Source: Granulosicoccus sp045106195 (GTDB lineage: Bacteria; Pseudomonadota; Gammaproteobacteria; Granulosicoccales; Granulosicoccaceae). Taken from it: a stretch of 64,000 bases of DNA. Made by a program: the position numbers and the translations under genes. The notes under the pieces were generated by a model. The model ran no database searches, was not told the origin of the DNA, and saw only the letters and a program-made list of their open reading frames with translations. Positions 28,469 through 37,611 of the stretch are shown here, piece by piece. The DNA lies in NCBI GenBank assembly GCA_045106195.1, contig JBGCEH010000001.1, forward strand, positions 62,001 through 126,000. Direction: 5' to 3'. How positions within the stretch are numbered: position 1 is the stretch's first letter; each line of letters starts with the position of its first letter.

Positions 28469-29722
28469 CTAACGATCGATCTCCCCGAATACGATGTCCT
28501 GGGTGCCAATGAGCGCCACGACATCCGAGAGCATGTGCCCACGGGCCATCTCATCCAGTGCCGCAAGATGGGCAAAACCTGCCGCTCTCACTTTCAGACG
28601 GTAGGGCTTGTTGGCACCGTCAGAAACCAGAAAGCAACCAAACTCTCCCTTTGGATGCTCAACCGCTGCATACGACTCACCCTCGGGCAAACAGAACCCC
28701 TCGGTGAAAAGTTTGAAATGATGAATAAGAGACTCCATATCACCTTTCATCTCGCCTCGACGTGGAGGCGCAATCTTGTGATCTTCCGTTAGCACCGGCC
28801 CGGGATTGGCGCGCAACCAATCGACACATTGCTTGATGATGCGGCACGATTGGCGCATTTCTTCGACGCGCACCAGATACCGGTCATAACAATCGCCATT
28901 CTTACCTACCGGGACGTCAAAATCCACTTGGTCATAGGCTGCGTAGGGCTGTTTTTTGCGTAAGTCCCACTCGATCCCCGAACCACGCAGCATCGGGCCA
29001 GTGAAGCCCAGCTGCAAGGCTCGATCCGCTGTTACAACCCCGATGCCCACCGTACGCTGTTTCCATATACGGTTATCAGTAAGCAGCGTCTCGTATTCGT
29101 CAACGCACTTGGGGAAACGTCTTGTGAAGTCTTCAATGAAATCAAGCAAGGAACCCTGGCGCGACTCATTGAGCCTGGACACCGCCGACTTGCTGGTGAA
29201 TCGCGACACCTCGTATTGCGGCATGCGATCAGGCAGATCACGCGCCACACCACCCGGACGATAGTAAGTAGCATGCATGCGGGCACCAGATACAGCCTCA
29301 TAGCAATCCATGAGATCTTCACGTTCCCGGAAGCAATAGAGAAACATGGCCATCGCACCGATATCCAGACCATGTGTGCCCAGCCACATGAGATGGTTAA
29401 GGATACGAGTGATTTCATCAAACATAACGCGGATGTACTGGGCCCTCAAGGGGACTTCCACACCCAGAAGTTTCTCGATAGCCATGACGTAGCCATGCTC
29501 ATTACACATCATGGATACGTAATCGAGGCGATCCATGTAACCGATGGACTGGTTGTAAGGCTTGGACTCAGCCAGCTTCTCGGTACCGCGGTGTAGCAGA
29601 CCGATATGCGGATCGGCACGTTCCACGACTTCGCCATCCATCTCAAGTACCAGTCGCAACACACCGTGCGCTGCGGGGTGCTGCGGACCGAAGTTAAGCG
29701 TGTAGTTTCTTATCTCTGGCAT
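28469..29722 (-). CDS. nuoD: NADH-quinone oxidoreductase subunit D
   Basis: A 417-residue 49-kDa-type subunit that lines the quinone site. Signatures include NFGPQHPAAHGVLRLVLEMDGE (start of the HxxxH quinone-site loop), HIGLLHRGTEKL and YVSMMCNEHGYVMAIEKLL. It is not fused with NuoC, unlike in E. coli; this split state is common in other gamma- and alphaproteobacteria. It begins 3 nt after the nuoC stop. Confidence 0.97.
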   Translation of the reverse strand: MPEIRNYTLNFGPQHPAAHGVLRLVLEMDGEVVERADPHIGLLHRGTEKLAESKPYNQSIGYMDRLDYVSMMCNEHGYVMAIEKLLGVEVPLRAQYIRVMFDEITRILNHLMWLGTHGLDIGAMAMFLYCFREREDLMDCYEAVSGARMHATYYRPGGVARDLPDRMPQYEVSRFTSKSAVSRLNESRQGSLLDFIEDFTRRFPKCVDEYETLLTDNRIWKQRTVGIGVVTADRALQLGFTGPMLRGSGIEWDLRKKQPYAAYDQVDFDVPVGKNGDCYDRYLVRVEEMRQSCRIIKQCVDWLRANPGPVLTEDHKIAPPRRGEMKGDMESLIHHFKLFTEGFCLPEGESYAAVEHPKGEFGCFLVSDGANKPYRLKVRAAGFAHLAALDEMARGHMLSDVVALIGTQDIVFGEIDR

Positions 29723-29725
29723 GGT

Positions 29726-30448
29726 CTAGTTCTTGTCTTTCGGGACGGAAGGCTCGCCGGCGACGTAACGTGCGTCTTCACGGATAACCCGGGGTACCAA
29801 TACACGCGGCTCAATGCTCACAGGCTCGTAAACCACACGCTCCTTGAGCGAGTCGTAGCGCATTTCGACATTTCCGATAAGTGGAAAATCCTTTCTGAAC
29901 GGATGACCGTTGAAGCCATAGTCAGTAAGAATTCTGCGCAGATCAGGATGACCGTCGAAGAGAATACCGAACAGATCAAAGGCCTCTCGCTCGTACCAGT
30001 TAGCGCCAGCATAAATCGGACATATTGAAGGCACGACCGGCATGTCGTTGTCGGTGGCTGCACAACGCAGTCGCAGGCGAATGTTGTAATCAAGCGATAG
30101 CAAGTGGTAAACCACAACAAAGCGAGGTTTATCTGACGCTGGTAGATCCATTCCGTTATCAAAGCTGAGACTGCCTGTGGATGCTGCACTGACAGCACGG
30201 CTAAAGGAGGCCATGTTTTCAGTATCGGTATTCCACTCGTCGTGTCCGTAAGTGGCAAAATCAACGCCACACAGATCGCTCATTTGCTTGAAAGACATTG
30301 CAGGATCATCGTGCAGGCGTTGCGCAACTTCCAGTAACTGATCTGGTGACACATCCATGACAACCAGACCCAGATCGCCGCGGATACTACTGTTTTCGGG
30401 AAACGCTGCAGTGAGGGTTTCCAGCATTGAATCTAGACGTGATGACAT
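29726..30448 (-). CDS. nuoC: NADH-quinone oxidoreductase subunit C
   Basis: A 240-residue 30-kDa-type subunit. The family signature is visible as WYEREAFDLFGILFDGHPDLRR, followed by ILTDYGFNGHPFRKDFPL. The frame is open to 30649 but that part only shadows nuoB in another frame; the ATG at 30448, five bases after the nuoB stop, gives the expected length and N-terminus (MSSRLDSMLETL). Confidence 0.95.
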   Translation of the reverse strand: MSSRLDSMLETLTAAFPENSSIRGDLGLVVMDVSPDQLLEVAQRLHDDPAMSFKQMSDLCGVDFATYGHDEWNTDTENMASFSRAVSAASTGSLSFDNGMDLPASDKPRFVVVYHLLSLDYNIRLRLRCAATDNDMPVVPSICPIYAGANWYEREAFDLFGILFDGHPDLRRILTDYGFNGHPFRKDFPLIGNVEMRYDSLKERVVYEPVSIEPRVLVPRVIREDARYVAGEPSVPKDKN

Positions 30449-30453
30449 GATGA

Positions 30454-30930
30454 TCAGCGCGCTATGGTGTTGGTGGTGCGGATTTTGGATTGCAGCTGCA
30501 GTATTCCATACAACAGCGCTTCGGCCGTCGGCGGGCATCCCGGTACGTAGACATCGACGGGAACAATCCTGTCGCAACCACGAACGACCGCGTACGAATA
30601 ATGGTAGTAGCCACCGCCATTGGCGCAGCTGCCCATGGAGATTACCCACTTGGGGTCAGGCATCTGGTCATAGACCTTTCTCAGCGCCGGCGCCATTTTA
30701 TTGACCAGCGTTCCCGCAACAATCATGACATCTGATTGTCTTGGACTCGGCCGGAAGATGATGCCGAAACGGTCGAGATCATAACGCGCAGCTCCTGCGT
30801 GCATCATCTCTACCGCACAGCACGCAAGGCCAAAGGTCATTGGCCACATGGAACCCGTGCGAGCCCAGTTAATCAGTTTGTCTGCGGAAGTGGTAACAAA
30901 GCCCTCTTCCAGAACACCCTCGATACCCAT
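30454..30930 (-). CDS. nuoB: NADH-quinone oxidoreductase subunit B
   Basis: A 158-residue subunit carrying cluster N2, the last cluster before quinone. The tandem cysteines (FGLACCAVEMM, residues ~34-44) plus those in GSCANGGGYYHYSY and PGCPPTAEALLYGI give the four N2 ligands. It sits nine bases after the nuoA stop. Confidence 0.97.
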   Translation of the reverse strand: MGIEGVLEEGFVTTSADKLINWARTGSMWPMTFGLACCAVEMMHAGAARYDLDRFGIIFRPSPRQSDVMIVAGTLVNKMAPALRKVYDQMPDPKWVISMGSCANGGGYYHYSYAVVRGCDRIVPVDVYVPGCPPTAEALLYGILQLQSKIRTTNTIAR

Positions 30931-30939
30931 GTCAGTAAT

Positions 30940-31296
30940 CTACTCCCACTCGAGTGCGCCTTTCTTCCACTCGTAAATAAAACCGATAACCAGAATGAAC
31001 AGGAAGATTCCCATGGCGGCGAAAGCTTCGCCCGAGATGTAGTCCAGTGTTACGGACCAGGGAATCAGGAATGCAATTTCCAGGTCGAATATGATGAACA
31101 GGATAGCGACGAGGTAATACCGCACGTCAAATTTCATTCGGGCATCTTCAAATGCTTCGAAGCCACACTCGTAAGGTGAGTTCTTTTCCTTGCCCGGATT
31201 AGACGGACCTACCAGCCTGCCGGCAGTAAGAAGCCCTATGCCAAGGCCTAGTCCAATCAGGATGAATAGTAGAACCGGGAAATAGTTAGCTAGCAA
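30940..31296 (-). CDS. nuoA: NADH-quinone oxidoreductase subunit A
   Basis: A 118-residue three-helix membrane subunit and first gene of the operon. It contains the conserved loop (NSPYECGFEAFEDARMKFDVRYYLVAI) next to the quinone site. I place the start at a TTG (31296) because GGAG lies six bases upstream and the resulting N-terminus MLANYFPVLLF is the family norm; an in-frame ATG at 31347 would add 17 atypical residues. Confidence 0.9.
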   Translation of the reverse strand: MLANYFPVLLFILIGLGLGIGLLTAGRLVGPSNPGKEKNSPYECGFEAFEDARMKFDVRYYLVAILFIIFDLEIAFLIPWSVTLDYISGEAFAAMGIFLFILVIGFIYEWKKGALEWE

Positions 31297-31347
31297 ATCA
31301 AGCTCCGTTGTCGTGGCAATGCAAGGGTGCGACACTGATAGCGACAT

Positions 31348-31633
31348 GACCCAGAAACACTTAACAAGTCACTAACCCGGACCGGCCTTCGCTGGCCTGA
31401 ATCAGTCTTTTTAGCCTGTCGCAAGTTATGACGCCCCAAACTGCGACAATTATTGCAGAATTTCGGCCACAGTTGCGAACCATGCATGGAAGTAGACACA
31501 TATCCACGTAATCTGACGTTGTGACGAATCGGCACAACCTACCTAAGACCCGTAGCCTTTAGGCCCATTTTCGCTGGGAGGTATTGCCCATGTGCGACAG
31601 TACTGCAAAATGATTGCGGGACGGTTGAACAAA
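31348..31633. other. Leader / promoter region of the nuo operon
   Basis: About 290 nt between nuoA and the terminator hairpin, with no gene-like frame. It must hold the nuo promoter on the - strand, but I cannot pick a single convincing -35/-10 pair. It contains a GC-rich inverted stretch around 31378-31395. Confidence 0.45.
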
Positions 31634-31657
31634 CAGGGTTGTAAACAAACAACCCTG
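31634..31657 (-). terminator. Hairpin terminator after tRNA-Leu
   Basis: The 8-bp perfect stem CAGGGTTG / CAACCCTG (31634-31641 with 31650-31657), loop of eight, is followed on the - strand by a T-rich TTTGTT. It lies 19 nt beyond the tRNA 3' end and separates the secG-tRNA transcript from nuo. Confidence 0.7.
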
Positions 31658-31675
31658 ACTGTCAAAACAAATCGA

Positions 31676-31760
31676 TGGTGCCGTCACCCGGACTCGAACC
31701 GGGACAGCTTGCGCCACTACCCCCTCAAGATAGCGTGTCTACCAATTCCACCATGACGGC
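31676..31760 (-). tRNA. tRNA-Leu (GAG)
   Basis: An 85-nt class II tRNA with encoded CCA. The acceptor stem GCCGTCA / TGACGGC is perfect, the anticodon loop CTTGAGG gives GAG, and there is a long variable arm. T-arm CCCGG-TTCGAGT-CCGGG. The secG-tRNA-Leu(GAG) neighbourhood is the same as secG-leuU in E. coli. Confidence 0.95.
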
Positions 31761-31848
31761 ATAAGGGATGCCCCTTTGGGGCAGCCCAATACTATAGCTT
31801 AAATGCATTAGAAAATGGGTATTTCGAGGTACCTGTAACAGGCGTGTA

Positions 31849-32235
31849 CTACTGAACCGGTGCCGGCATATCTGATTCCGCAGCGCCACTCTCGCCGGAG
31901 GTTTCTTCAGACTCTATACCACCGGGAAGATCTGATGGAGGAGCCACCGGCGCTACTTCTTCTACAATTCCCGGAATATCGGTTACCGATCGCACCGATG
32001 AATCGCGATGAGCCGCCAGATAGAACAGGAAAATGCTAGTGGTAAAAAACAGCGCTGCCAGTAATGTTGTCGCCCGCGTGAGAAACGAAGCCGAACCTCG
32101 AGCTCCGAATACCGTGGCAGAAGCTCCACTGCCAAACGCCGCGCCGGCATCTGCTCCCTTACCGTGCTGCATGAGCACAAGGACGATGACGGCTACTGCC
32201 AGGATAACGTGAATAATTAACGCAATGGATTGCAT
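31849..32235 (-). CDS. secG: Preprotein translocase subunit SecG
   Basis: A 128-residue inner-membrane protein with two helices (residues ~2-20 and ~55-75) joined by the conserved glycine-rich cytoplasmic loop (QHGKGADAGAAFGSGAS followed by FGARG). SecG assists SecYEG in protein export. The C-terminal ~45 residues are an acidic, Pro/Glu-rich tail typical of proteobacterial SecG. Downstream of tpiA in the conserved order. Confidence 0.95.
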   Translation of the reverse strand: MQSIALIIHVILAVAVIVLVLMQHGKGADAGAAFGSGASATVFGARGSASFLTRATTLLAALFFTTSIFLFYLAAHRDSSVRSVTDIPGIVEEVAPVAPPSDLPGGIESEETSGESGAAESDMPAPVQ

Positions 32236-32304
32236 CTGAATCTCTAATGGTTCGGTTCGGAACGACTGTTAACTAATAAAGGCGAATGCGGGATAAACAA
32301 GTGA

Positions 32305-33060
32305 TTAGCCTGCTGCGGTACATATAGCCAGAAAGGAATCGGCATCAAGTGCTGCGCCACCAATCAAGCCTCCGTCAATATCCTGTTGAGCAAACAAAGT
32401 GGCTGCGTTGTCGGGTTTAACGCTGCCGCCATACAAAATTCTCATGGAAGCCGCAATACCGGCATCCTGCTGTGCAATTTTTTCGCGAATAAGTGCGTGC
32501 ACCGCTTGTGCCTGTTCCGGGCTTGCCGTCTTGCCTGTGCCAATCGCCCAGACGGGTTCGTAGGCAACAACCAGTTGTGCAAAACTGCCAACCCCTCCCA
32601 GTGACAACAGCGCATCGAGTTGCTCACCGATAACACTCTCCACCTGATCGGCTTCTCGTTCGTCCAGAGTCTCGCCTACACATAAAATGGGTGTGAGGCC
32701 GGCTTGCTGAACAGCAACGCATTTTCCAGCCACCTGAGCACTATCCTCACCAAATATCGAGCGTCGTTCAGAGTGACCGGCAATCACATATTCACAGCCG
32801 AACTCGGCGAGCATCTCTGCAGCCACTTCACCGGTAAACGCACCTGAACCATGCAAGGCACAATTCTGAGCACCCAGACGCACGGCCGAGTTACCGACAA
32901 CAGCAAGCACATCAGACAGATGCACAGCCGTCGGGCAAAGCAGTACATCAACATTTTCGGGAATTTCCCCGGAGCAGATGTCTGATGCCAGCTCGACAAC
33001 GCTGTGACGCGTGCCATTAAGCTTCCAGTTACCCGCTATGAGAGGACGACGATTGTCCAC
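32305..33060 (-). CDS. tpiA: Triose-phosphate isomerase
   Basis: A 251-residue TIM barrel, normal length. Catalytic residues: Lys in NWKLNG (residues ~11-16), His in VIAGHSERR (~92-100) and Glu in VAYEPVWAIGTGKTAS (~164-179, which includes the mobile loop). The phosphate-binding LYGGSVKP is present. Interconverts dihydroxyacetone phosphate and glyceraldehyde 3-phosphate. GTG start with AAAGG seven bases upstream. Confidence 0.97.
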   Translation of the reverse strand: MDNRRPLIAGNWKLNGTRHSVVELASDICSGEIPENVDVLLCPTAVHLSDVLAVVGNSAVRLGAQNCALHGSGAFTGEVAAEMLAEFGCEYVIAGHSERRSIFGEDSAQVAGKCVAVQQAGLTPILCVGETLDEREADQVESVIGEQLDALLSLGGVGSFAQLVVAYEPVWAIGTGKTASPEQAQAVHALIREKIAQQDAGIAASMRILYGGSVKPDNAATLFAQQDIDGGLIGGAALDADSFLAICTAAG

Positions 33061-33150
33061 AGTCAGCCTTTATCGTTGATGAAAACCGCGGAAGGATACC
33101 TACCTCGGCTGTTTAAGTCCAGCACTTGCTACTCCCTCAAGATGATATTC

Positions 33151-33197
33151 GAGAAAAAATGCCGGATTCAGGGCACTATTCCCTGAGAATTTTTCTC
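33151..33197 (-). terminator. Terminator after glmM, extended palindrome
   Basis: The core stem TCAGGG / CCCTGA (33168-33173 with 33181-33186) is enclosed by outer arms GAGAAAAA (33151-33158) and TTTTTCTC (33190-33197). On the - strand, a run of T follows the core hairpin; on the + strand, the same is true, so it can work in both directions. It begins 13 nt after the glmM stop. Confidence 0.75.
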
Positions 33198-33209
33198 ACG
33201 TAACAGCAA

Positions 33210-34547
33210 TTATTCCAATGCGTCGCCTACGACATTGGCAACCTGCTCGCAGATTCGTTGCACATCATTGGCGACTTTGCCCTCAACCATGACGCGCACG
33301 AGAGGCTCTGTGCCTGATGGACGCAACAATACTCGACCGCTCGTGCCCAGATCGTCTTCAGCCTTTCTCAACGCTTGCTGAATCCGGGAATTCTCATCCA
33401 GATTAACGCGCGTCTTGACCGGCACATTGAGCAATACCTGCGGATACAGTTGCATGCCGGCACGTAATCTGGACAAGGATTCACCGGTTTCACGCATGAC
33501 CGCCAGAACCGCTAATGCAGCAACGATGGCATCCCCGGTGGTTACTCTGTCGAGACAAATAACATGACCGGAGTTCTCGCCACCCAACTGCCAGCCACGA
33601 GCTTTCAAAAGCTCCATGACATAGCGATCGCCGACACCCGCACGCTCAAATGGAATATCCATATCGGCAAAGGCATGTTCCAACGCCAGGTTAGTCATCA
33701 AGGTGCCCACAACACCGCCCGTGAGCGTACCGTTGGCGTGGCGCGCCTTTGCCAGAACGTAGATGATTTCATCTCCGTCAACTATCTCACCGCGATGATC
33801 GACCATGATCAGCCTATCACCATCACCATCCAGAGCGATGCCAACATCAGCCCTTTCCAACAGCACGTGGGCCCGCAGGTTGTCCGGTGCTGTTGCACCA
33901 CACTCCTTGTTGATATTCAGACCATTAGGATCCGCACCAACAGATACAACATCTGCCCCCAGCTCGTCGAATACTTCGCGCGCAATGTGATAGCCCGCGC
34001 CGTTGGCAGCATCCACAACGATTTTCATTCCATCGAGTCGCAGTGATGAAGGAAAAGTGCTTTTGCAAAATTCAATGTAACGCCCCGCAGCATCATCGAC
34101 TCGACGTGCACGCCCCAGGTCAGCCGAGTCGACAGTGGTCATGTCCTGCTTCATCATGGCCTCAATTTCAAGTTCGACATCATCGGGCAGCTTGGTGCCA
34201 TCCGTGTTGAAGAATTTCAGGCCATTGTCGTGATAAGGATTGTGGGAGGCGCTGATGACAATCCCGGCGGCAGCCCGGAACGTGCTCGTCAGATAGGCCA
34301 CCGCAGGTGTCGGCATAGGTCCCAACATTCGGCTGTTAATACCCGCAGAAGCCAGACCCGCTTCGAGCGCTGACTCGAAAAGGTATCCGGAAATACGGGT
34401 GTCTTTGCCAATCAACACGTCCTTGTTTCCCTTGGACGCCAGCACCTTACCAGCCGCCCATCCCAGTTTCATGACAACCTCAGCTGTCATGGGGTACTGA
34501 CCCACCCGCCCGCGAATGCCGTCTGTACCAAAAAATTCTCTAGCCAT
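33210..34547 (-). CDS. glmM: Phosphoglucosamine mutase
   Basis: A 445-residue enzyme converting glucosamine 6-phosphate to glucosamine 1-phosphate for UDP-GlcNAc, and so peptidoglycan and lipopolysaccharide. The phosphoserine loop is GIVISASHNPYHDNG (Ser near 102), the metal-binding loop ALDGDGDRLIMVD (~240-252), sugar-binding GGENSGH (~325-331) and the phosphate-binding RPSGTEPLVRVMVE near the end. Starts FFGTDGIRG, as is standard. Follows folP, as in E. coli. Confidence 0.98.
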   Translation of the reverse strand: MAREFFGTDGIRGRVGQYPMTAEVVMKLGWAAGKVLASKGNKDVLIGKDTRISGYLFESALEAGLASAGINSRMLGPMPTPAVAYLTSTFRAAAGIVISASHNPYHDNGLKFFNTDGTKLPDDVELEIEAMMKQDMTTVDSADLGRARRVDDAAGRYIEFCKSTFPSSLRLDGMKIVVDAANGAGYHIAREVFDELGADVVSVGADPNGLNINKECGATAPDNLRAHVLLERADVGIALDGDGDRLIMVDHRGEIVDGDEIIYVLAKARHANGTLTGGVVGTLMTNLALEHAFADMDIPFERAGVGDRYVMELLKARGWQLGGENSGHVICLDRVTTGDAIVAALAVLAVMRETGESLSRLRAGMQLYPQVLLNVPVKTRVNLDENSRIQQALRKAEDDLGTSGRVLLRPSGTEPLVRVMVEGKVANDVQRICEQVANVVGDALE

Positions 34548-34624
34548 TACTTGTTCCAGTTTCTTTCAATTTCAGTGTGCAACCAACTGCGTGGAACCAT
34601 CACTGCGCAACCATAAATAGGCAA

Positions 34625-35470
34625 CTATTTGCTAAAGGCTGCATAAACAGCAAGAGCATGCACGGTGGGTTCCACATCGTGCACCCGAACAATAGACGCC
34701 CCTCGTTGAACGCACAAGAGCGCTGCGGTAACAGACGCTGTTGTCCTGTCGGTAGACTCATCACTGAGTATCGCGCCGAGCATGCGTTTACGTGACAAAC
34801 CGATCATGACCGGAGCCTCTTTACAAAGCTGTTGCAGATTACTGGCAATCGCCAGGTTATGCTCCAGCGTTTTGCCAAATCCGAAACCCGGATCAAGCAC
34901 GATCTGTTCTCCGGGAATGCCAGCACGCATGCACACTTCACGCCGCTGCAGAAGAAATTCAGTGACTTCCAGAACCACATCATCGTAACAAGGCGAATGC
35001 TGCATCGAACGCGGCTGACCCTTCATGTGCATAAGACATACCGGAAGCCCGGTTGATGCGGCGACGTCCACTGCACCCGGCTCTGATAATGCGCGTACGT
35101 CATTCACCATTGCAGCGCCTGCCGCCACAGCCGCGCGGATAACGGCAGCCTTGCTCGTGTCGATGGATACAATAATGTCAAAGCGTTCGACAATAGCCTC
35201 GATGATCGGCGCAACGCGCTCTATTTCCGATTGCTCATCGACATCCAGAGCGCCCGGTCGGGTGGATTCTCCACCCACGTCAATAATATCAGCGCCAGCT
35301 GCAATCATAGTCTCAACCTGAGCCATCGCATCATCCCGATGATAGAACTGCCCCCCGTCCGAAAATGAATCAGGAGTGACATTCAGGATACCCATGACAC
35401 GCGGTCTATCGAGCGTTAACGACTTGCTTCCACACTGGAGAGTATTAACAGGATTGTCTTCTCTGCCCAT
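34625..35470 (-). CDS. folP: Dihydropteroate synthase
   Basis: A 281-residue TIM-barrel enzyme joining pterin pyrophosphate and p-aminobenzoate in folate synthesis. It has VMGILNVTPDSFSDGG, the GADIIDVGGESTRPGA motif and LDPGFGFGKTLEHN; GLSRKRMLG is the sulfonamide-site segment. The frame extends to a TTG at 35524, but that part lies in the terminator hairpin; the ATG at 35470 is right for the family. Confidence 0.96.
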   Translation of the reverse strand: MGREDNPVNTLQCGSKSLTLDRPRVMGILNVTPDSFSDGGQFYHRDDAMAQVETMIAAGADIIDVGGESTRPGALDVDEQSEIERVAPIIEAIVERFDIIVSIDTSKAAVIRAAVAAGAAMVNDVRALSEPGAVDVAASTGLPVCLMHMKGQPRSMQHSPCYDDVVLEVTEFLLQRREVCMRAGIPGEQIVLDPGFGFGKTLEHNLAIASNLQQLCKEAPVMIGLSRKRMLGAILSDESTDRTTASVTAALLCVQRGASIVRVHDVEPTVHALAVYAAFSK

Positions 35471-35495
35471 ATTCGAAAACCTGCTATGGAACCAG

Positions 35496-35519
35496 AAAGA
35501 GCCGCTAACGCGGCTCTTT
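35496..35519 (-). terminator. Terminator hairpin between ftsH and folP
   Basis: A perfect 10-bp stem AAAGAGCCGC / GCGGCTCTTT with loop TAAC. The A/T pairs at its base give a short U-run on both strands. It lies 48 nt after the ftsH stop and suggests folP-glmM also have their own promoter. Confidence 0.8.
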
Positions 35520-35566
35520 TCCAAAATCGCACATCTGAGAACGGCGATGTTCCCGGGGACGATTAC

Positions 35567-37549
35567 CTAATGGAGACTTGGGGATGGATCAGCAGGGTCC
35601 GCCGCATCACCATCATCCTTCTTGTCATCCTTTTTATCGTCTTTAACCTGTTCCTTGTCCTTCTTCAGGTCTGTCTTGCCACTGCTTGCACCCGCACCAC
35701 CCGAGTCATCTCCACCCCAGTCGGCAGGCTCGCCCGGCTCACGTCGATCCATCAAGCGATCAATCTGCCCCAGATCGATAGTTTCGTATTTCAACAATGC
35801 CTCGGACATCGCATGCAGAATATCCATGTTTTCCTTAAGGATGGTTTCAGCCTTCTCGTAGTTGACATCGATTATCTTCCGGATCTCGGAGTCAATGCTC
35901 TTAATAGTCTCGCCCGACATGGGATTCGTCTTGCTTGATGACTTGCCCAGAAAGACTTCGCCTTCCTCCTCGCTATATGCCAATGGCCCAAGCTTGTCAG
36001 ACAAACCCCAACGCGTCACCATGTTTCGTGCGATCTCCGTCGCCCGCTCGATATCACTGGATGCGCCGGTGGTAACTGATTCAGCACCGAAAATCAGCTC
36101 TTCGGCAATTCGTCCGCCGTACAATGTTGAAATCTTGCACTCCAGCATTCTCTTGCTGTGACTGTACCGATCCTCTTCCGGGAGAAACATGGTAATGCCC
36201 AGCGCCCGGCCACGTGGAATGATGCTGACCTTGTACACAGGGTCATGCTCTTCAACCAGCCGGCCAACAATTGCGTGACCCGCTTCGTGATAGGCAGTAA
36301 GCTCTTTTTCCTTGTCGCTCATGACCATCGACTTGCGCTCAGCGCCCATCATGATCTTGTCCTTAGCACGTTCGAAGTGGCCCATATCGACTTGACGCTC
36401 GTCGGCACGAGCCGCAAACAAGGCAGCCTCATTAACCAGATTGGCCAGATCGGCTCCTGAAAATCCAGGCGTGCCACGAGCTATCAGCTCAGGCCGTACG
36501 TCGTCAGCAACGGGTACCTTCGCCATATGGACCCGCAGAATCTGCTCCCGCCCACGCACATCCGGCAGTGGCACGACAACCTGTCTATCGAATCGACCGG
36601 GACGCAGCAGCGCCGGATCGAGGACATCAGGCCGGTTGGTGGCCGCGATGACGATAACGCCTTCGTTGCCCTCGAACCCATCCATCTCCACTAGCAACTG
36701 ATTAAGAGTTTGCTCCCGCTCATCGTGACCACCGCCGAGCCCCGCGCCACGATGACGCCCTACCGCATCAATCTCGTCGATAAAGATAATGCAAGGTGAG
36801 TGCTTCTTGGCCTGCTCGAACATATCGCGAACACGACTGGCACCGACACCAACAAACATTTCCACGAAATCCGAACCTGAGATCGTAAAGAACGGAACCT
36901 TGGCCTCGCCAGCAATTGCTTTGGCAAGCAACGTCTTACCCGTACCTGGTGATCCGACCATCAGAACACCACGCGGTATCTTGCCACCAAGCTTCTGAAA
37001 TTTCCCGGGATCCCGCAGGAACTCGACAAGCTCTGATACCTCAGACTTTGCTTCTTCGACCCCGGCGACATCTGCAAACGTAACCTTGACCTGGTCCTCA
37101 TTGAGCAGACGCGCCTTGCTCTTGCCAAATGACATGGCACCGCGGCCACCGCCACCGCCCTGCATCTGTCGCATGAAGAAGATCCACAGACCGATGAGGA
37201 TAATGAACGGGAACCAGCTGAAGAGAATGCTCAGCAGTACGCTGGGATTTTCTGGTGGCACGCTTTCAAAATCCACGCCTGCACGGTTAAGCTCGCCAAT
37301 GAGAGAACTGTTGTCTGTCTCAGGGCTGTATGTCGTGAATGGCTTGCTGCCATCATGAATACCCGTGATTTCAACCCCGTTGAACCTGACATTGTCGACT
37401 TGTCCGGTATTGACACTCTGGAGGAACTGCGAATAAGAAATGGTATCCGTCGCCGTCCGTTGACCACCCAGATTGTTGAAGACGGTCATTAGAATGACCG
37501 CTATCACAACCCACAGCAGCACGTTTTTCAGTAAATCACTCAAAGACAT
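35567..37549 (-). CDS. ftsH: ATP-dependent zinc metalloprotease FtsH
   Basis: A 660-residue membrane-anchored AAA+ protease for quality control of membrane proteins and regulated turnover. Transmembrane helices at ~9-24 and ~100-120 flank a periplasmic domain. Walker A is GSPGTGKTLLAKA (~203-215), Walker B IIFIDEIDAVG (~260-270), then the second-region SRH arginines, and the zinc site AYHEAGHAIVG (~427-437). The C-terminal tail of about 40 residues is lysine- and aspartate-rich and longer than in E. coli. Confidence 0.98.
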   Translation of the reverse strand: MSLSDLLKNVLLWVVIAVILMTVFNNLGGQRTATDTISYSQFLQSVNTGQVDNVRFNGVEITGIHDGSKPFTTYSPETDNSSLIGELNRAGVDFESVPPENPSVLLSILFSWFPFIILIGLWIFFMRQMQGGGGGRGAMSFGKSKARLLNEDQVKVTFADVAGVEEAKSEVSELVEFLRDPGKFQKLGGKIPRGVLMVGSPGTGKTLLAKAIAGEAKVPFFTISGSDFVEMFVGVGASRVRDMFEQAKKHSPCIIFIDEIDAVGRHRGAGLGGGHDEREQTLNQLLVEMDGFEGNEGVIVIAATNRPDVLDPALLRPGRFDRQVVVPLPDVRGREQILRVHMAKVPVADDVRPELIARGTPGFSGADLANLVNEAALFAARADERQVDMGHFERAKDKIMMGAERKSMVMSDKEKELTAYHEAGHAIVGRLVEEHDPVYKVSIIPRGRALGITMFLPEEDRYSHSKRMLECKISTLYGGRIAEELIFGAESVTTGASSDIERATEIARNMVTRWGLSDKLGPLAYSEEEGEVFLGKSSSKTNPMSGETIKSIDSEIRKIIDVNYEKAETILKENMDILHAMSEALLKYETIDLGQIDRLMDRREPGEPADWGGDDSGGAGASSGKTDLKKDKEQVKDDKKDDKKDDGDAADPADPSPSLH

Positions 37550-37611
37550 AACCTCTCGAAATGCGGAATTGCCGCACTTGTAGTTAGTTCAATACCCATC
37601 GCAAGCCTTGA

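Noticed and set aside
30449..30649. N-terminal extension of nuoC reaching into nuoB
   Set aside because: The extension shadows nuoB in another frame and is unlike NuoC.
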